Shown here piece by piece: positions 20,947-29,137 of a stretch of DNA of 36,717 nt. The notes beneath the pieces are model-generated. The model saw nothing but the letters and a program-made list of their open reading frames with translations. It was not told where the DNA came from and did no database searches. Numbering within the stretch: the stretch's first letter is position 1; the number at the start of each line of letters is the position of its first letter. The translations under genes and the position numbers were made by a program. The stretch comes from an uncultured Eubacteriales bacterium (GTDB lineage Bacteria; Bacillota; Clostridia; Oscillospirales; Oscillospiraceae): positions 1 to 36,717 of the forward strand of contig UQWH01000016.1 in assembly GCA_900544705.1 (NCBI GenBank). The letters are read 5' to 3'.

Positions 20947-21339
20947 CTAACCTCCCATCATCGTCCGTATCATATCGATCACCGCCTCCAGCAGCGGCAG
21001 CGCAACATAAATTGCAAGTATTCCGCCGCAGAGCTCGATCAGTCGTGCGACCGCATTCTCCCCCGCATCTGTACAGAAGGCCGCGCAGAGCTGCGTCACA
21101 ATGCCGATGCCGACGCTTTTGATCAGCGGCGTCAGAAGCTCATCGTCCAGCCCGGAGAGCGTTTGCAGCTTGCCGTAAAAGGAAATCACCGGCTCGACCA
21201 GCCGAAGGACGGCAATGGCCATCAGCACGCAGGCGGCAATCGTCAGAAGCAGCGCCAGCTCGGCGTTGCTCCGGCGGATGAGCGTCACGAGAAGGGCGGT
21301 CACGACGCCGATGACCGCAACTTGCAGCAGCGTGTTCAT
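20947..21339 (-). CDS. spoIIIAD: Stage III sporulation protein AD
   Basis: The 130-residue protein has four hydrophobic segments (LLQVAVIGVVTALLVTLI; ELALLLTIAACVLMAIAVL; and two C-terminal ones ending AIYVALPLLEAVIDMIRTM) and the conserved LLTPLIKSVGIGIVTQLCAAFCTDAGENA block of SpoIIIAD. It is a small membrane part of the SpoIIIA channel. Its ATG overlaps the TGA of spoIIIAC (ATGA). Confidence 0.95.
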   Translation of the reverse strand: MNTLLQVAVIGVVTALLVTLIRRSNAELALLLTIAACVLMAIAVLRLVEPVISFYGKLQTLSGLDDELLTPLIKSVGIGIVTQLCAAFCTDAGENAVARLIELCGGILAIYVALPLLEAVIDMIRTMMGG

Positions 21340-21533
21340 CAGAAATGAAACAGGTTCTTGACCAGATCGAACAGCTGCGCGATTTTCTGCACAATGATGA
21401 TCAAAACGACCACCAGACCCGCCAGCGTCGTCATGGTCGCCTGCTCCTCGCGTCCGGAACGCACGAGCACCTGATTCAGAATGGAAACGATGATCCCCAC
21501 CGCCGCGATCTTGAAAATCAGTTCAACGTCCAT
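21339..21533 (-). CDS. spoIIIAC: Stage III sporulation protein AC
   Basis: The 64-residue protein (starts MDVELIFKIAAVGIIVSILN) has two membrane helices and the conserved VLVRSGREEQATMTTLAGLVVVL linker, and ends with a DLVKNLFHF tail, all typical of SpoIIIAC. This small hydrophobic protein pairs with SpoIIIAD in the SpoIIIA complex. It lies 10 bp after spoIIIAB. Confidence 0.96.
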   Translation of the reverse strand: MDVELIFKIAAVGIIVSILNQVLVRSGREEQATMTTLAGLVVVLIIIVQKIAQLFDLVKNLFHF

Positions 21534-21543
21534 AGCGTTTCCC

Positions 21544-22053
21544 CTAGACCATCAGAATGACCAGTGCGATCCCGGCGGAAACCGCGACCGCCGCACAGCT
21601 ACGCGCCATCGGCTTTTTCTCCGCCTCGCAGCGTTCCAGCGCCGCGCCAATGCGCTGGCCGCTGAGGGAAAGCATCCGGTTTTCCCCATCCAGATCGTAG
21701 CGTCCCAGCGTTCCGCAGAGCTCCAGCAGCGTCATGCGCGCATCATTGGGCAGGAGCAGCGCCGGCACGGCCTCCATTGCCTTCTGCGCCGCACGCTGAC
21801 GCGGTGTTCCGGCCTCCAGCAGCCGTCCAAGTTCCCGAAAGAACTGCGCCGTCGCACCGGTAAGCCTGTCCGCCACACCGGAATAGAGCTGCGGCAGCGG
21901 CAGAAGGGTATAGTTGATCTCGCAGCGGATCATTTCCACCGCGCTTTTCAGCTCCCGAAGCTGCCGCGCCCGGCGGTAATACTGCACCGCGCGGCTGCCG
22001 CCGAAGCTGCCCGCCCCGATGAGCACCAGCAGCGCGCCGACCCATCGAATCAT
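21544..22053 (-). CDS. spoIIIAB: Stage III sporulation protein AB
   Basis: The 169-residue protein has a membrane helix at each end (residues 5-23 and 150-168) around a helical core with LRELKSAVEMIRCEINYTLLPLPQ and FFRELGRLLEAG, matching SpoIIIAB. It resembles a pilus/secretion platform protein and works with the SpoIIIAA ATPase. Its start overlaps the spoIIIAA stop (ATGA at 22053-22050). Confidence 0.93.
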   Translation of the reverse strand: MIRWVGALLVLIGAGSFGGSRAVQYYRRARQLRELKSAVEMIRCEINYTLLPLPQLYSGVADRLTGATAQFFRELGRLLEAGTPRQRAAQKAMEAVPALLLPNDARMTLLELCGTLGRYDLDGENRMLSLSGQRIGAALERCEAEKKPMARSCAAVAVSAGIALVILMV

Positions 22054-22913
22054 CCCGCATTCCCCCTTTCGATCCTGACGCTGTGATTCGGCGAAACAGA
22101 GATCAGATTACGAAATACCCCCTGTTCCATCAGACTCCGGTAGACCGGCCGCGAGAACAGCTCCTGACGGCTGGCAGCGTGCGCCGTCGCCAGAAACCTG
22201 ACCCCGCAGTAGGACGCGCGCACGATCGCCTGTACATCCTCCGCGGCGGTGATCTCGTCCAACGCGATCCACTGCGGGTTCATGGAACGAAGCAGCAGCG
22301 TGATGCCGAGTTCCTTCGGCACGGCGCTTAAAACGTCCGTATTTTCCCCCAGATCAAACTGCGGCACGCCGTCCAGACAGGCCGCCAGCTCCTGACGCTC
22401 GTCCACCACGCACACGCGCTGCCGCTGCGCGATCAGTCGGATAAGGTCGCGCAGCAGCGTCGTTTTGCCGGAGGCAGGCGGGCCGAAGAGAAGCGCAGAG
22501 GCAGGATGCGTCCACAGCCAGCCCGCGCACGCTTCGCCGATTCCCGGCAGCTCGCGCGCGATGCGCAGATTCATAGAGGAAATGCCGCGAAGCGTCCGGA
22601 TCTCCCCCTCGCGCAGCACCGCCGTGCCGCAAACGCCCAATCGGTGTCCGCCCGGCAGCGTCACAAAGCCGCAGCGCAGCATTTCCTGCGCCGCATAGGC
22701 AGACTGCTGCGTCGCGCGCTCCAGCAGCTCGTCCAGCATTGCCCGCGTCGTCTGCACTTCGAGAGAAACACTTCTGCCGCCAACACTGGCCTGCACCGCC
22801 CTGCCGATGCGGAAGCGGAGCTCCTCACAGAGCCCGTCCGCAAGCTGGCGTTCCGCCGCCCTGCGTACCGCATCCGGACAGATTCTCATTGCCTGTTTGA
22901 CTTCTTTTCTCAT
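22050..22913 (-). CDS. spoIIIAA: Stage III sporulation protein AA, ATPase
   Basis: The 287-residue protein has a Walker A motif GPPASGKTT at 144-152, Walker B VCVVDE at 167-172, and the GVRFLATAHAAS segment of secretion-type ATPases. It is the cytosolic ATPase of the SpoIIIA channel and is related to type II/IV secretion motors. It is the first gene of the spoIIIA operon. A candidate sigma-E promoter lies 21 bp upstream of its ATG, and the operon is separated from the rpsA fusion by two terminators. Confidence 0.95.
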   Translation of the reverse strand: MRKEVKQAMRICPDAVRRAAERQLADGLCEELRFRIGRAVQASVGGRSVSLEVQTTRAMLDELLERATQQSAYAAQEMLRCGFVTLPGGHRLGVCGTAVLREGEIRTLRGISSMNLRIARELPGIGEACAGWLWTHPASALLFGPPASGKTTLLRDLIRLIAQRQRVCVVDERQELAACLDGVPQFDLGENTDVLSAVPKELGITLLLRSMNPQWIALDEITAAEDVQAIVRASYCGVRFLATAHAASRQELFSRPVYRSLMEQGVFRNLISVSPNHSVRIERGNAG

Positions 22914-22933
22914 CCTTCGTTCACTCCCGGTTC

Positions 22934-22962
22934 AGTCTATGTTGCGCCGCCGAAGATTAGGA
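22934..22962 (-). promoter_or_regulatory. Candidate sigma-E promoter of the spoIIIA operon
   Basis: On the minus strand TCCTAAT (22962-22956; 5 of 7 to KMATATT) is followed after 14 bp by CATAGACT (22941-22934; 7 of 8 to CATACAMT). The spoIIIA operon is sigma-E dependent in Bacillus. Confidence 0.65.
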
Positions 22963-22965
22963 CAG

Positions 22966-22991
22966 AAAAAACGCCTGCGGCACAGGCAGGC
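22966..22991 (-). terminator. Second terminator after the ispH-rpsA gene
   Basis: On the minus strand GCCTGC, loop CTGTGCC, GCAGGC and then a run of six T residues. It lies directly behind the first terminator and next to the spoIIIA promoter. Confidence 0.75.
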
Positions 22992-22993
22992 AC

Positions 22994-23026
22994 AAAAAAA
23001 TCCCACCCGCTATCACGGGTGGGATT
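22994..23026 (-). terminator. Main terminator after the ispH-rpsA gene
   Basis: On the minus strand AATCCCACCCG pairs with CGGGTGGGATT (11 bp) and is followed by a T-run. It lies 13 bp after the fusion gene's stop. Confidence 0.92.
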
Positions 23027-23038
23027 CTAAGGATGAAA

Positions 23039-24991
23039 TTATTCTGCGGACTCCTCTTCCTCGTCAGCGGACGGGACGAGCAGCGCACGGATGGACAGGG
23101 AGATACGCTTGCGATCGGTATCGATGTCGATGATCTTTGCATCCACTTCCTGACCCTCGGTCAGCACATCGGAAGCCTTCTCAACGCGATGGTCGGAGAT
23201 CTGGGAGATATGGATCAGGCCGTCCACGCCGGGCAGGATCTCTGCAAATGCGCCGAAGTCGACCAGCTTGACGATCTTGACCTTGACGACGTCGCCCACG
23301 GAATACTTCGCGCAGAACTGATTCCACGGGTTCATTTCGGGGGTCTTGTAGCCGAGGGAGATCTTCTTCTTCTCCGGGTCGAACTTGATGACATAAACCT
23401 CAATGGGATCGCCGACCTTGACGACCTCTTCCGGCGTCTTGATATGACCCCAGGACAGCTCGGAAATATGAACCATGCCGTCCACGCCGCCGATATCGAC
23501 GAACGCACCATAGCTGATGATGGACTTGACGACGCCGTTGTACTTCTTGCCGACCTCGATCTCGTTCCAGAGCTTCTCAACGGCAGCCTTACGGGCTTCG
23601 GCGTTGACCGCACGGATGGAGCCGACGACTCTGCGGCGGGCGCGGTTGAACTCGGTGATCTTCATCTGAACGGTCTGGCCCTTCATTGCGCTCATGTCGC
23701 CGCCCTTGGGAACACCGGTCTGGGAAGCGGGGATGAACACGCGGACGCCCTTGACGTTGGCAACGAGACCGCCCTTGTTCTCTTCGGTGATCACGCCTTC
23801 GACGGTCGTCTTGTTCTCACAAGCGGCCTCGACGTCGTCCCAAACCTTCATGCCGTCCAGCTTCTTCTTGCTGAGCTGCACGGTGCCTTCCTGATCGTTA
23901 ACGCGAACGACAAAGACCTCGATCTCGTCGCCGACCTTGAGGATGTCCTCGGGCTTAACGGTGGGATCTGCGCTGACTTCGTCATACGGAATGTAGCCGG
24001 CGTGCTTCGTGCCAAGATCTACCTGGACTTCGGTGTTACCGATTGCTGTTACGACACCCAGAACCTTATCTCCTGTATTCAAAGTCTTGATGGACTGTCC
24101 GAGAAGTTCCTCGAAGTTCTCCTCCGCAACAGCATCAACATTAGTAATTTCGCTCATAGTCTGCTTGACCTCCTTTATTATCCACGCAGGTGTCGACGCA
24201 CCTGCTGTGATACCGATGTTATCCGCGGCACACAGCTTGTCCGCTTCCAGTTCGGAAGCGTTATCCACAAGCATGACGTTATCGCAATGCTCGGAGCAAA
24301 TGTGCGCGAGGCGGACCGTATTGGAGCTGTTTTTATCTCCGACGACGACCATTGCGTCGCTTTGGGACGCAAGCTCCGCCGCTTCGGTCTGGCGATTCTC
24401 AGTCGCTTTGCATATTGTATCAAAGATTTCGCAATTTGTACACACTTTTTTTGCGATTTTCTTGCAAGATTCCCATAAAAATTTCGTACTGGTCGTCTGA
24501 GACACCATGCTAAGCGGCAAACTGCGGTTTTTCGGGTCGGAATCCAGCCAATTTTGCAATGCAGCGGCATCCTGGAATACCAGCGGATGACGGCACCAGC
24601 CGGCGATCGCAACGACCTCCGGGTGTGTGGGCGTACCGATGATAATGGGCTGGCGCCCGTCCTCCTCGGCCTTTGCCACGATCCTGTGAATCCGTTTCAC
24701 AGAGGGGCAGGTCGCATCAATGATCTCCAACCTCCGGCCGCAGAGGCGCTCGTAGGTTTCCCGCGGGATGCCATGCGAGCGGATCACGACTGCGCAGCCG
24801 TCCGGGATCTGCTCCGGGTCGGAAACGACCTTTACGCCAAGATCTTCAAAGTGCCGCACCAGATGGCGGTTATGGGCAATGGGGCCGAGCGTCACGACAG
24901 GTCTCCCCGCACGGATGGTCTGCTCCACCAGATCGACCGCGCGGTTCACGCCGTAGCAGAAGCCGGCGGTTTCAGCAACACGGATCGTCAC
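23039..24991 (-). CDS. ispH: Fused IspH (HMBPP reductase) and ribosomal protein S1
   Basis: The 650-residue protein joins two enzymes. Residues 1-282 are IspH with its three iron-sulfur cysteines C12 (GFCYGVNRAV), C95 (ATCPSV) and C194 (TICKATENR), and the NSSNT block. IspH makes isopentenyl and dimethylallyl diphosphate in the MEP pathway. Residues about 300-640 hold four S1 RNA-binding domains (for example KYNGVVKSIISYGAFVDIGG and VKVKIVKLVDFGAFAEILPG), as in ribosomal protein S1. This fusion is known in clostridia. It overlaps the plsC stop by 4 bp and is the last gene of the cmk-plsC-ispH/rpsA unit, ended by two terminators. Confidence 0.96.
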   Translation of the reverse strand: MTIRVAETAGFCYGVNRAVDLVEQTIRAGRPVVTLGPIAHNRHLVRHFEDLGVKVVSDPEQIPDGCAVVIRSHGIPRETYERLCGRRLEIIDATCPSVKRIHRIVAKAEEDGRQPIIIGTPTHPEVVAIAGWCRHPLVFQDAAALQNWLDSDPKNRSLPLSMVSQTTSTKFLWESCKKIAKKVCTNCEIFDTICKATENRQTEAAELASQSDAMVVVGDKNSSNTVRLAHICSEHCDNVMLVDNASELEADKLCAADNIGITAGASTPAWIIKEVKQTMSEITNVDAVAEENFEELLGQSIKTLNTGDKVLGVVTAIGNTEVQVDLGTKHAGYIPYDEVSADPTVKPEDILKVGDEIEVFVVRVNDQEGTVQLSKKKLDGMKVWDDVEAACENKTTVEGVITEENKGGLVANVKGVRVFIPASQTGVPKGGDMSAMKGQTVQMKITEFNRARRRVVGSIRAVNAEARKAAVEKLWNEIEVGKKYNGVVKSIISYGAFVDIGGVDGMVHISELSWGHIKTPEEVVKVGDPIEVYVIKFDPEKKKISLGYKTPEMNPWNQFCAKYSVGDVVKVKIVKLVDFGAFAEILPGVDGLIHISQISDHRVEKASDVLTEGQEVDAKIIDIDTDRKRISLSIRALLVPSADEEEESAE

Positions 24992-25593
24992 AGGCTTTCT
25001 CCCATTTTATAGATCTTTTCCATCAGCTCTGCCGAGAGCTTTTCCTGTTCCCCGCTGCTGACCCGGCGGTCGGAAGGATGGGGATGATAAGGCTCACCAA
25101 ACACAACATCCAGCGGCTTCCAGAAGTGCTTGTTTGTGGATAGATATACCGGCACGATGGGAACGCCCATACGTGCCGCGATCATGATCGCACCGCCGTG
25201 CGGATGGGAAACCTTGCCCTTGCGGACGCGCGTTCCCTCCGGGAAAATCAGCAGCTTGTCCCCGGAGCGCAGGATGTGCATGGCCGTCTTGACGGCGTTG
25301 ATGTCGCTGGTCGATCGGTCAACCGGGAAAGCGCCGACCTTACCGATCAGCCAACCGAGAAAGCGGTGATCGAACAGTTCTTTTTTTGCCATCGTTCGGA
25401 AAATCCGTTTTGGATGCGCGGCAAAGATGACCCAGATCGGGTCGGAAAACGCACTGTGATTGCAGCAGACGATCGCCGGTCCCTGCGGGATATTCTCCTT
25501 GCCGTGGACACGCAGAACCGGGTGCTTCAGTGCAAAGATAATGCGAAGCGGCCAGAAAATAAAATGGTAAAAACGCTGAGAAAATTCCTTCAT
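24988..25593 (-). CDS. plsC: 1-acyl-sn-glycerol-3-phosphate acyltransferase
   Basis: The 201-residue protein has the acyltransferase motifs H46-SAFS-D51 (NHSAFSD, the HX4D catalytic box) and FPEGTR at 117-122, plus VPIVPVYL. It transfers the second acyl chain to lysophosphatidate to make phosphatidate for membrane lipids. An N-terminal hydrophobic stretch (residues 8-24) suits membrane association. Its start overlaps the cmk stop (ATGA) and its end overlaps the ispH fusion. The order cmk-plsC-ispH is common in clostridia. Confidence 0.93.
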   Translation of the reverse strand: MKEFSQRFYHFIFWPLRIIFALKHPVLRVHGKENIPQGPAIVCCNHSAFSDPIWVIFAAHPKRIFRTMAKKELFDHRFLGWLIGKVGAFPVDRSTSDINAVKTAMHILRSGDKLLIFPEGTRVRKGKVSHPHGGAIMIAARMGVPIVPVYLSTNKHFWKPLDVVFGEPYHPHPSDRRVSSGEQEKLSAELMEKIYKMGESL

Positions 25594-26267
25594 AAGCCAG
25601 TTTTCTCCCGGATGATCTTCAGGATTTCCGTAATGCTCTCTTCCAGAGAAAGATCGGAAGTGTCGAGTCTCTGCGCATCACGTGCACAGGCAAGCGGCGC
25701 CGCCGCGCGGTGGGAGTCGCGGTAGTCACGTTCATTCATATCCCGCAGGACTTCCTCATAGGAATCCGGCCGACCGGCCGCCTGCAATTCCAGCCAGCGG
25801 CGGCGCGCACGCACCTCCGCGGAGGCGGAAAGAAAAATCTTGACGTCCGCATTGGGCAGAACGACCGTGCCGATGTCGCGGCCGTCCATGATGACATTGT
25901 GCGTTTTTGCAACGTCCCTCTGGGTATCGAGCAGGAACTGCCGCACCGCGGGAAGTGCCGAAACCTTGGATGCGGCCTCCGAAACCTCCGGGCGGCGAAG
26001 CTGCGCCGTCAGGTCTTCCTCATTCAGGAAAACATGCTGTACGCCGTCGGGCGTCCAACTGAGGCGCATTCGCATTTGGGGAAGAAGCGCGGCAACGGCG
26101 GCACCGTCCTCCGGCTGCACGCCCGCGCGAAGGACCCCACAGGCGACCGCGCGATAAATCGCGCCCGTATCTACATAAACAAATCCCAGCGTCTGCGCGG
26201 CACGGCGCGCCATGGTGCTTTTTCCGGCGCCCGCCGGGCCGTCGATCGCGACACTGTAATACATCAT
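25590..26267 (-). CDS. cmk: Cytidylate kinase
   Basis: The 225-residue kinase has the P-loop GPAGAGKS at residues 10-17, the acceptor-binding GFVYVDTGAIYRAV, DGRDIGTVVLPNADVKIFLSAS and RDYRDSHRAAAPL, all typical of Cmk. It phosphorylates CMP and dCMP with ATP. The first ATG of MMYYSVAIDG (26267) is chosen because GGGAG lies 6 nt before it; the open frame extends six codons further without need. A sigma-A promoter lies 34 bp upstream, so cmk begins its own transcription unit. Confidence 0.95.
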   Translation of the reverse strand: MMYYSVAIDGPAGAGKSTMARRAAQTLGFVYVDTGAIYRAVACGVLRAGVQPEDGAAVAALLPQMRMRLSWTPDGVQHVFLNEEDLTAQLRRPEVSEAASKVSALPAVRQFLLDTQRDVAKTHNVIMDGRDIGTVVLPNADVKIFLSASAEVRARRRWLELQAAGRPDSYEEVLRDMNERDYRDSHRAAAPLACARDAQRLDTSDLSLEESITEILKIIREKTGL

Positions 26268-26300
26268 GGTTCTCTCCCGTTTCAATCAAAAACTCTGTAT

Positions 26301-26329
26301 ATTTTATCGCAGCAGCGGTAATTTGTCAA
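26301..26329 (-). promoter_or_regulatory. Sigma-A promoter of the cmk-plsC-ispH/rpsA unit
   Basis: On the minus strand a perfect TTGACA (26329-26324) is followed after 17 bp by TAAAAT (26306-26301). The promoter region also contains an inverted repeat CAGCAGCGGT (26310-26319) with ACCGCTGCTG (26332-26341), whose distal arm lies in the end of the upstream gene. Confidence 0.85.
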
Positions 26330-27594
26330 TCACCGCTGCTGTAATTTTCAAGAAATGCGGCGCAGCCATTCGCCGCCGCGCAGCCCGTTGACCACGCGAT
26401 CTGCAAATTAAAGCCGCCTGTGTAGGCGTCGCAGTCAATGACCTCGCCCGCGAAAAACAGGCCGGGAACCAACTTGGACTGCATCGTTTTCGGGTCGATC
26501 TCGCGTGCCGCGACACCGCCGCGCGTGACGATCGCCTCCGCAACCGGGCGCGTCCCGGAAACGGAGATCGCAAACCGCTTGGTGTGCTCCAGAAGCGCAC
26601 GGCGCTGCGCCTTGCTGAGGGAATTAGCGCGAAGCGCGGGATCTATCCCGGCGCGGGACAGCAGCACCGGGATCATGGAGTGCGGATAGAGATCGGCCAG
26701 CGCATTTTCCATGCTGCGGTTGCTGTATTTCTCAAAATCGCGCAGGAAGCGCGCGTCCAGCGTCGCCTCGTCCAGCGCGGGCTTGAGGTCGAGCAGGATC
26801 GTGTATTGTATTCCCGGTTTCATATGCGCCGAGGCGGACAGTGCCATCGGGCCGGAAACGCCGAAATGCGTGAAAAGAAGCTCACCAAAATCCGAATACA
26901 CCGTCTTGCCGCGGCTGTCGAGCAGGCGGAATGCCGTGTTGCGCAGGGAAAGCCCCTGCATCTGCGCGCAGTCTGCGTCCTCGCTGACCAGCGGGACCAG
27001 AGAACCCGCGACGGGCGTGATCGTATGTCCCAGTGCGGCTGCCATGCGGAAGCCGTCTCCTGTAGAGCCGGTGAGCGGATAGGATGCACCGCCCGTACAG
27101 AGAATCGCTGCGCGGCAGGAGATCATTTCCTCCGCCGTCTGCACGCCGCAGACCTGACCGTTTTCCGTCAGAATGTGCTGCGCACTTCCTTGCCGGTGTT
27201 GCACGCCGGCGGCGCGCATGGCGCGCAGCAAGGCGTTCAGAACGTCCATGGAACGGTCGGAAACCGGAAAAACACGATTGCCGCGCTCCGTTTTCAGTGC
27301 GCAGCCGTTTTCCTCAAAGAAGGCCATCGCCGCCTCCGGCGGGAAGGCATACACGCTGCTGTAGAGAAACCGCCCGTTGCGCGGGACGTTCTTGAGGACC
27401 TCCTCCGGTGGGCAGTTGTTTGTTACGTTGCACCTCCCCTTGCCGGTGATCAGCAGCTTTTTGCCGCAGGCGGGGTTCTTTTCCAGCAGCAGCACGCGCA
27501 GACCGCGCCGCGCCGCCTGAATGGACGCGAACATTCCCGCCGCGCCGCCGCCGATCACAACGACATCAGCCGTCGACTTTTTCGTAAACGCCAT
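26326..27594 (-). CDS. BaiN-like/HI0933-family FAD-dependent oxidoreductase
   Basis: The 422-residue flavoprotein has the dinucleotide-binding GGGAAGMFASIQAARRG near the N-terminus, GRCNVTNNCPPEEVLKNVPRNGRF, the ILCTGGASYPLTGSTGDG block and a C-terminal FAD-binding GLFFAGEVIDCDAYTGGFNLQIAWSTGC, all typical of the HI0933/BaiN family. Members are flavoproteins of uncertain substrate; one member has been linked to bile-acid reduction, but that cannot be assumed here. The start at 27594 (MAFTKKST) is chosen over the longer frame because it is the first ATG near the end of the RpiR gene (29-bp overlap). Confidence 0.9.
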   Translation of the reverse strand: MAFTKKSTADVVVIGGGAAGMFASIQAARRGLRVLLLEKNPACGKKLLITGKGRCNVTNNCPPEEVLKNVPRNGRFLYSSVYAFPPEAAMAFFEENGCALKTERGNRVFPVSDRSMDVLNALLRAMRAAGVQHRQGSAQHILTENGQVCGVQTAEEMISCRAAILCTGGASYPLTGSTGDGFRMAAALGHTITPVAGSLVPLVSEDADCAQMQGLSLRNTAFRLLDSRGKTVYSDFGELLFTHFGVSGPMALSASAHMKPGIQYTILLDLKPALDEATLDARFLRDFEKYSNRSMENALADLYPHSMIPVLLSRAGIDPALRANSLSKAQRRALLEHTKRFAISVSGTRPVAEAIVTRGGVAAREIDPKTMQSKLVPGLFFAGEVIDCDAYTGGFNLQIAWSTGCAAANGCAAFLENYSSGD

Positions 27595-28429
27595 AGCGAT
27601 CCCACACTCTTTCCAGACTGTCAAGCGTCTTGGTGACCTCCTGCCGGCGGAGGGAAGCAACGGCGACGATCAGCGCATTGATCAGGCTCATGGGCGCGAC
27701 CAGCGAGTCCACGAGGGAAACCATGTCGCTCTTCGCCGTCAGGAGATAATCCGCGCTCTGCGCGATGGGTGCAGTTTCGCAGTCGGTCAGGGCAATGACC
27801 TGCGCGCCCGCGCTGGCGCAATATTGCAGCGCCTTGGAGGTCGCAGTGGAGTAGCGCGGGAAGCTGATGCCGACCACGGCATCCTGCGGCGCGACATGAA
27901 CGATCTTTTCAAACATCTCGCTCTCGGACGCGCCCGTGACCACGCGCACATCCTCGAACATATAGTTCAGATAATAGCCGAAAAACTCTGCCAGCGCCGC
28001 GGAGGAACGAACGCCGAGAATGTAGACGCGCCGCGCCGACAGAAGCGCATCCACCGCGCCCGCAAAGGCTGTGCGGTCGATGCACTCCATGGAGACGCGC
28101 AGCTTGTCCATATCGGACTGCAAAATGGTGGAAAGGATGTCCTGCTCGCCCAGCCGCTCGCTGGAAACCTCGATGCGCTGCACGGCCGTCAAGCGATTGA
28201 GGACCATTTCCTGCAGCGCCTTCTGCATGGCAGGATAGCCGTCGTAGCCCAGCTCCGCCGCAAAACGGACGACCGTGGACTCCGAAACATTGACCGTCCT
28301 GCCCAGCGTGCCCGCCGTCTGGAAGGCGGCCTTGTCATAGGACTCCAGAATATAGGCGGCAATGCGTTTTTGTCCCTTGGAAAAACCGCTCATTTTGTTA
28401 TGTATACAACTCAAAATATCAGCAGTCAT
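27566..28429 (-). CDS. RpiR-family transcriptional regulator
   Basis: The 287-residue protein has an N-terminal RpiR-type HTH (FSKGQKRIAAYILESYDKAAFQTAGTLGRTVNVSESTVVRFAAELGYDGY) and a C-terminal SIS sugar-phosphate-binding domain (YILGVRSSAALAEFFGYYLNYMF, GISFPRYSTATSKALQYCASAGAQVIALTD, MSLINALIVAVA). RpiR regulators sense phosphosugars and control sugar catabolism genes. No sugar gene is nearby, so its target lies elsewhere or it controls the adjacent flavoprotein gene, with which it overlaps. It follows rluB after 3 bp. Confidence 0.92.
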   Translation of the reverse strand: MTADILSCIHNKMSGFSKGQKRIAAYILESYDKAAFQTAGTLGRTVNVSESTVVRFAAELGYDGYPAMQKALQEMVLNRLTAVQRIEVSSERLGEQDILSTILQSDMDKLRVSMECIDRTAFAGAVDALLSARRVYILGVRSSAALAEFFGYYLNYMFEDVRVVTGASESEMFEKIVHVAPQDAVVGISFPRYSTATSKALQYCASAGAQVIALTDCETAPIAQSADYLLTAKSDMVSLVDSLVAPMSLINALIVAVASLRRQEVTKTLDSLERVWDRYGVYEKVDG

Positions 28430-28432
28430 GGC

Positions 28433-29137
28433 TCATTCCCCATTCAAACTTTCAATTTCTTCCTTGGTCAGTTCGCGCCACTTTCCGGAAGGGAGCATCC
28501 CCAGACGGAGCGTTCCTTCCTGCGTCCGGCGCAGGCGCAGCACGCGAAGGCCCGCCGCCTCGCACATCCGGCGAATCTGGCGGTTGCGCCCCTCGCGGAT
28601 CGTGATCTCAAACACGGCGCGGCTTCCCTCACCGCGCAGCAGGCGCACGGACGGTGGATGGATGCGGTAGCCGTCGAGCACGATGGGCCGCGCAAGGAGG
28701 GCTTCCCCTCCCCGCCAGTCGCCCTCGACCGTGACCTCATAGGTCTTGCCGACATTGGCGCGCGGATGCATCAGCCGGTCGGCAAGCTGTCCGTCATTGG
28801 TAAAAAGCAGCAGCCCTTCGGAATCATAGTCCAGCCGCCCGACCGGGTAGACGCGGCAGCCGCAGTCCACCAGCGAGGCCGCCGTTTTCCGGTTTTTTTC
28901 GTCCTTCAAGGTCGTCACATAGCCGCGCGGCTTGTTGAGCATCAGATACTTCTTCCCCGGCGGGGGCGGCAGCGGCACGCCGTCCACCTCGATGCGGTCA
29001 GCGTCCGGGTCCGCCGAAGCGCCCAGCGTGCAGTCCGCTCCGTTGACGCGCACGCGCCCGGCGCGGATCCAGTTCTCCGCTGTCCGGCGGGAGGCAAGCC
29101 CCCGCGCGGACAGGATCTTTTGTATTCGTTCTTTCAT
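28433..29137 (-). CDS. rluB: 23S rRNA pseudouridine synthase RluB-type
   Basis: The 234-residue enzyme has an N-terminal S4 RNA-binding domain (MKERIQKILSARGLASRRTA) and the RsuA/RluB catalytic block VGRLDYDSEGLLLFTNDG with its catalytic Asp, followed by REGRNRQIRRMCEAAG. It converts a uridine in 23S rRNA (position 2605 in E. coli) to pseudouridine. The start at 29137 gives the normal S4-domain length and overlaps the dacF stop (ATGA); the longer open frame upstream is inside dacF. Confidence 0.93.
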   Translation of the reverse strand: MKERIQKILSARGLASRRTAENWIRAGRVRVNGADCTLGASADPDADRIEVDGVPLPPPPGKKYLMLNKPRGYVTTLKDEKNRKTAASLVDCGCRVYPVGRLDYDSEGLLLFTNDGQLADRLMHPRANVGKTYEVTVEGDWRGGEALLARPIVLDGYRIHPPSVRLLRGEGSRAVFEITIREGRNRQIRRMCEAAGLRVLRLRRTQEGTLRLGMLPSGKWRELTKEEIESLNGE

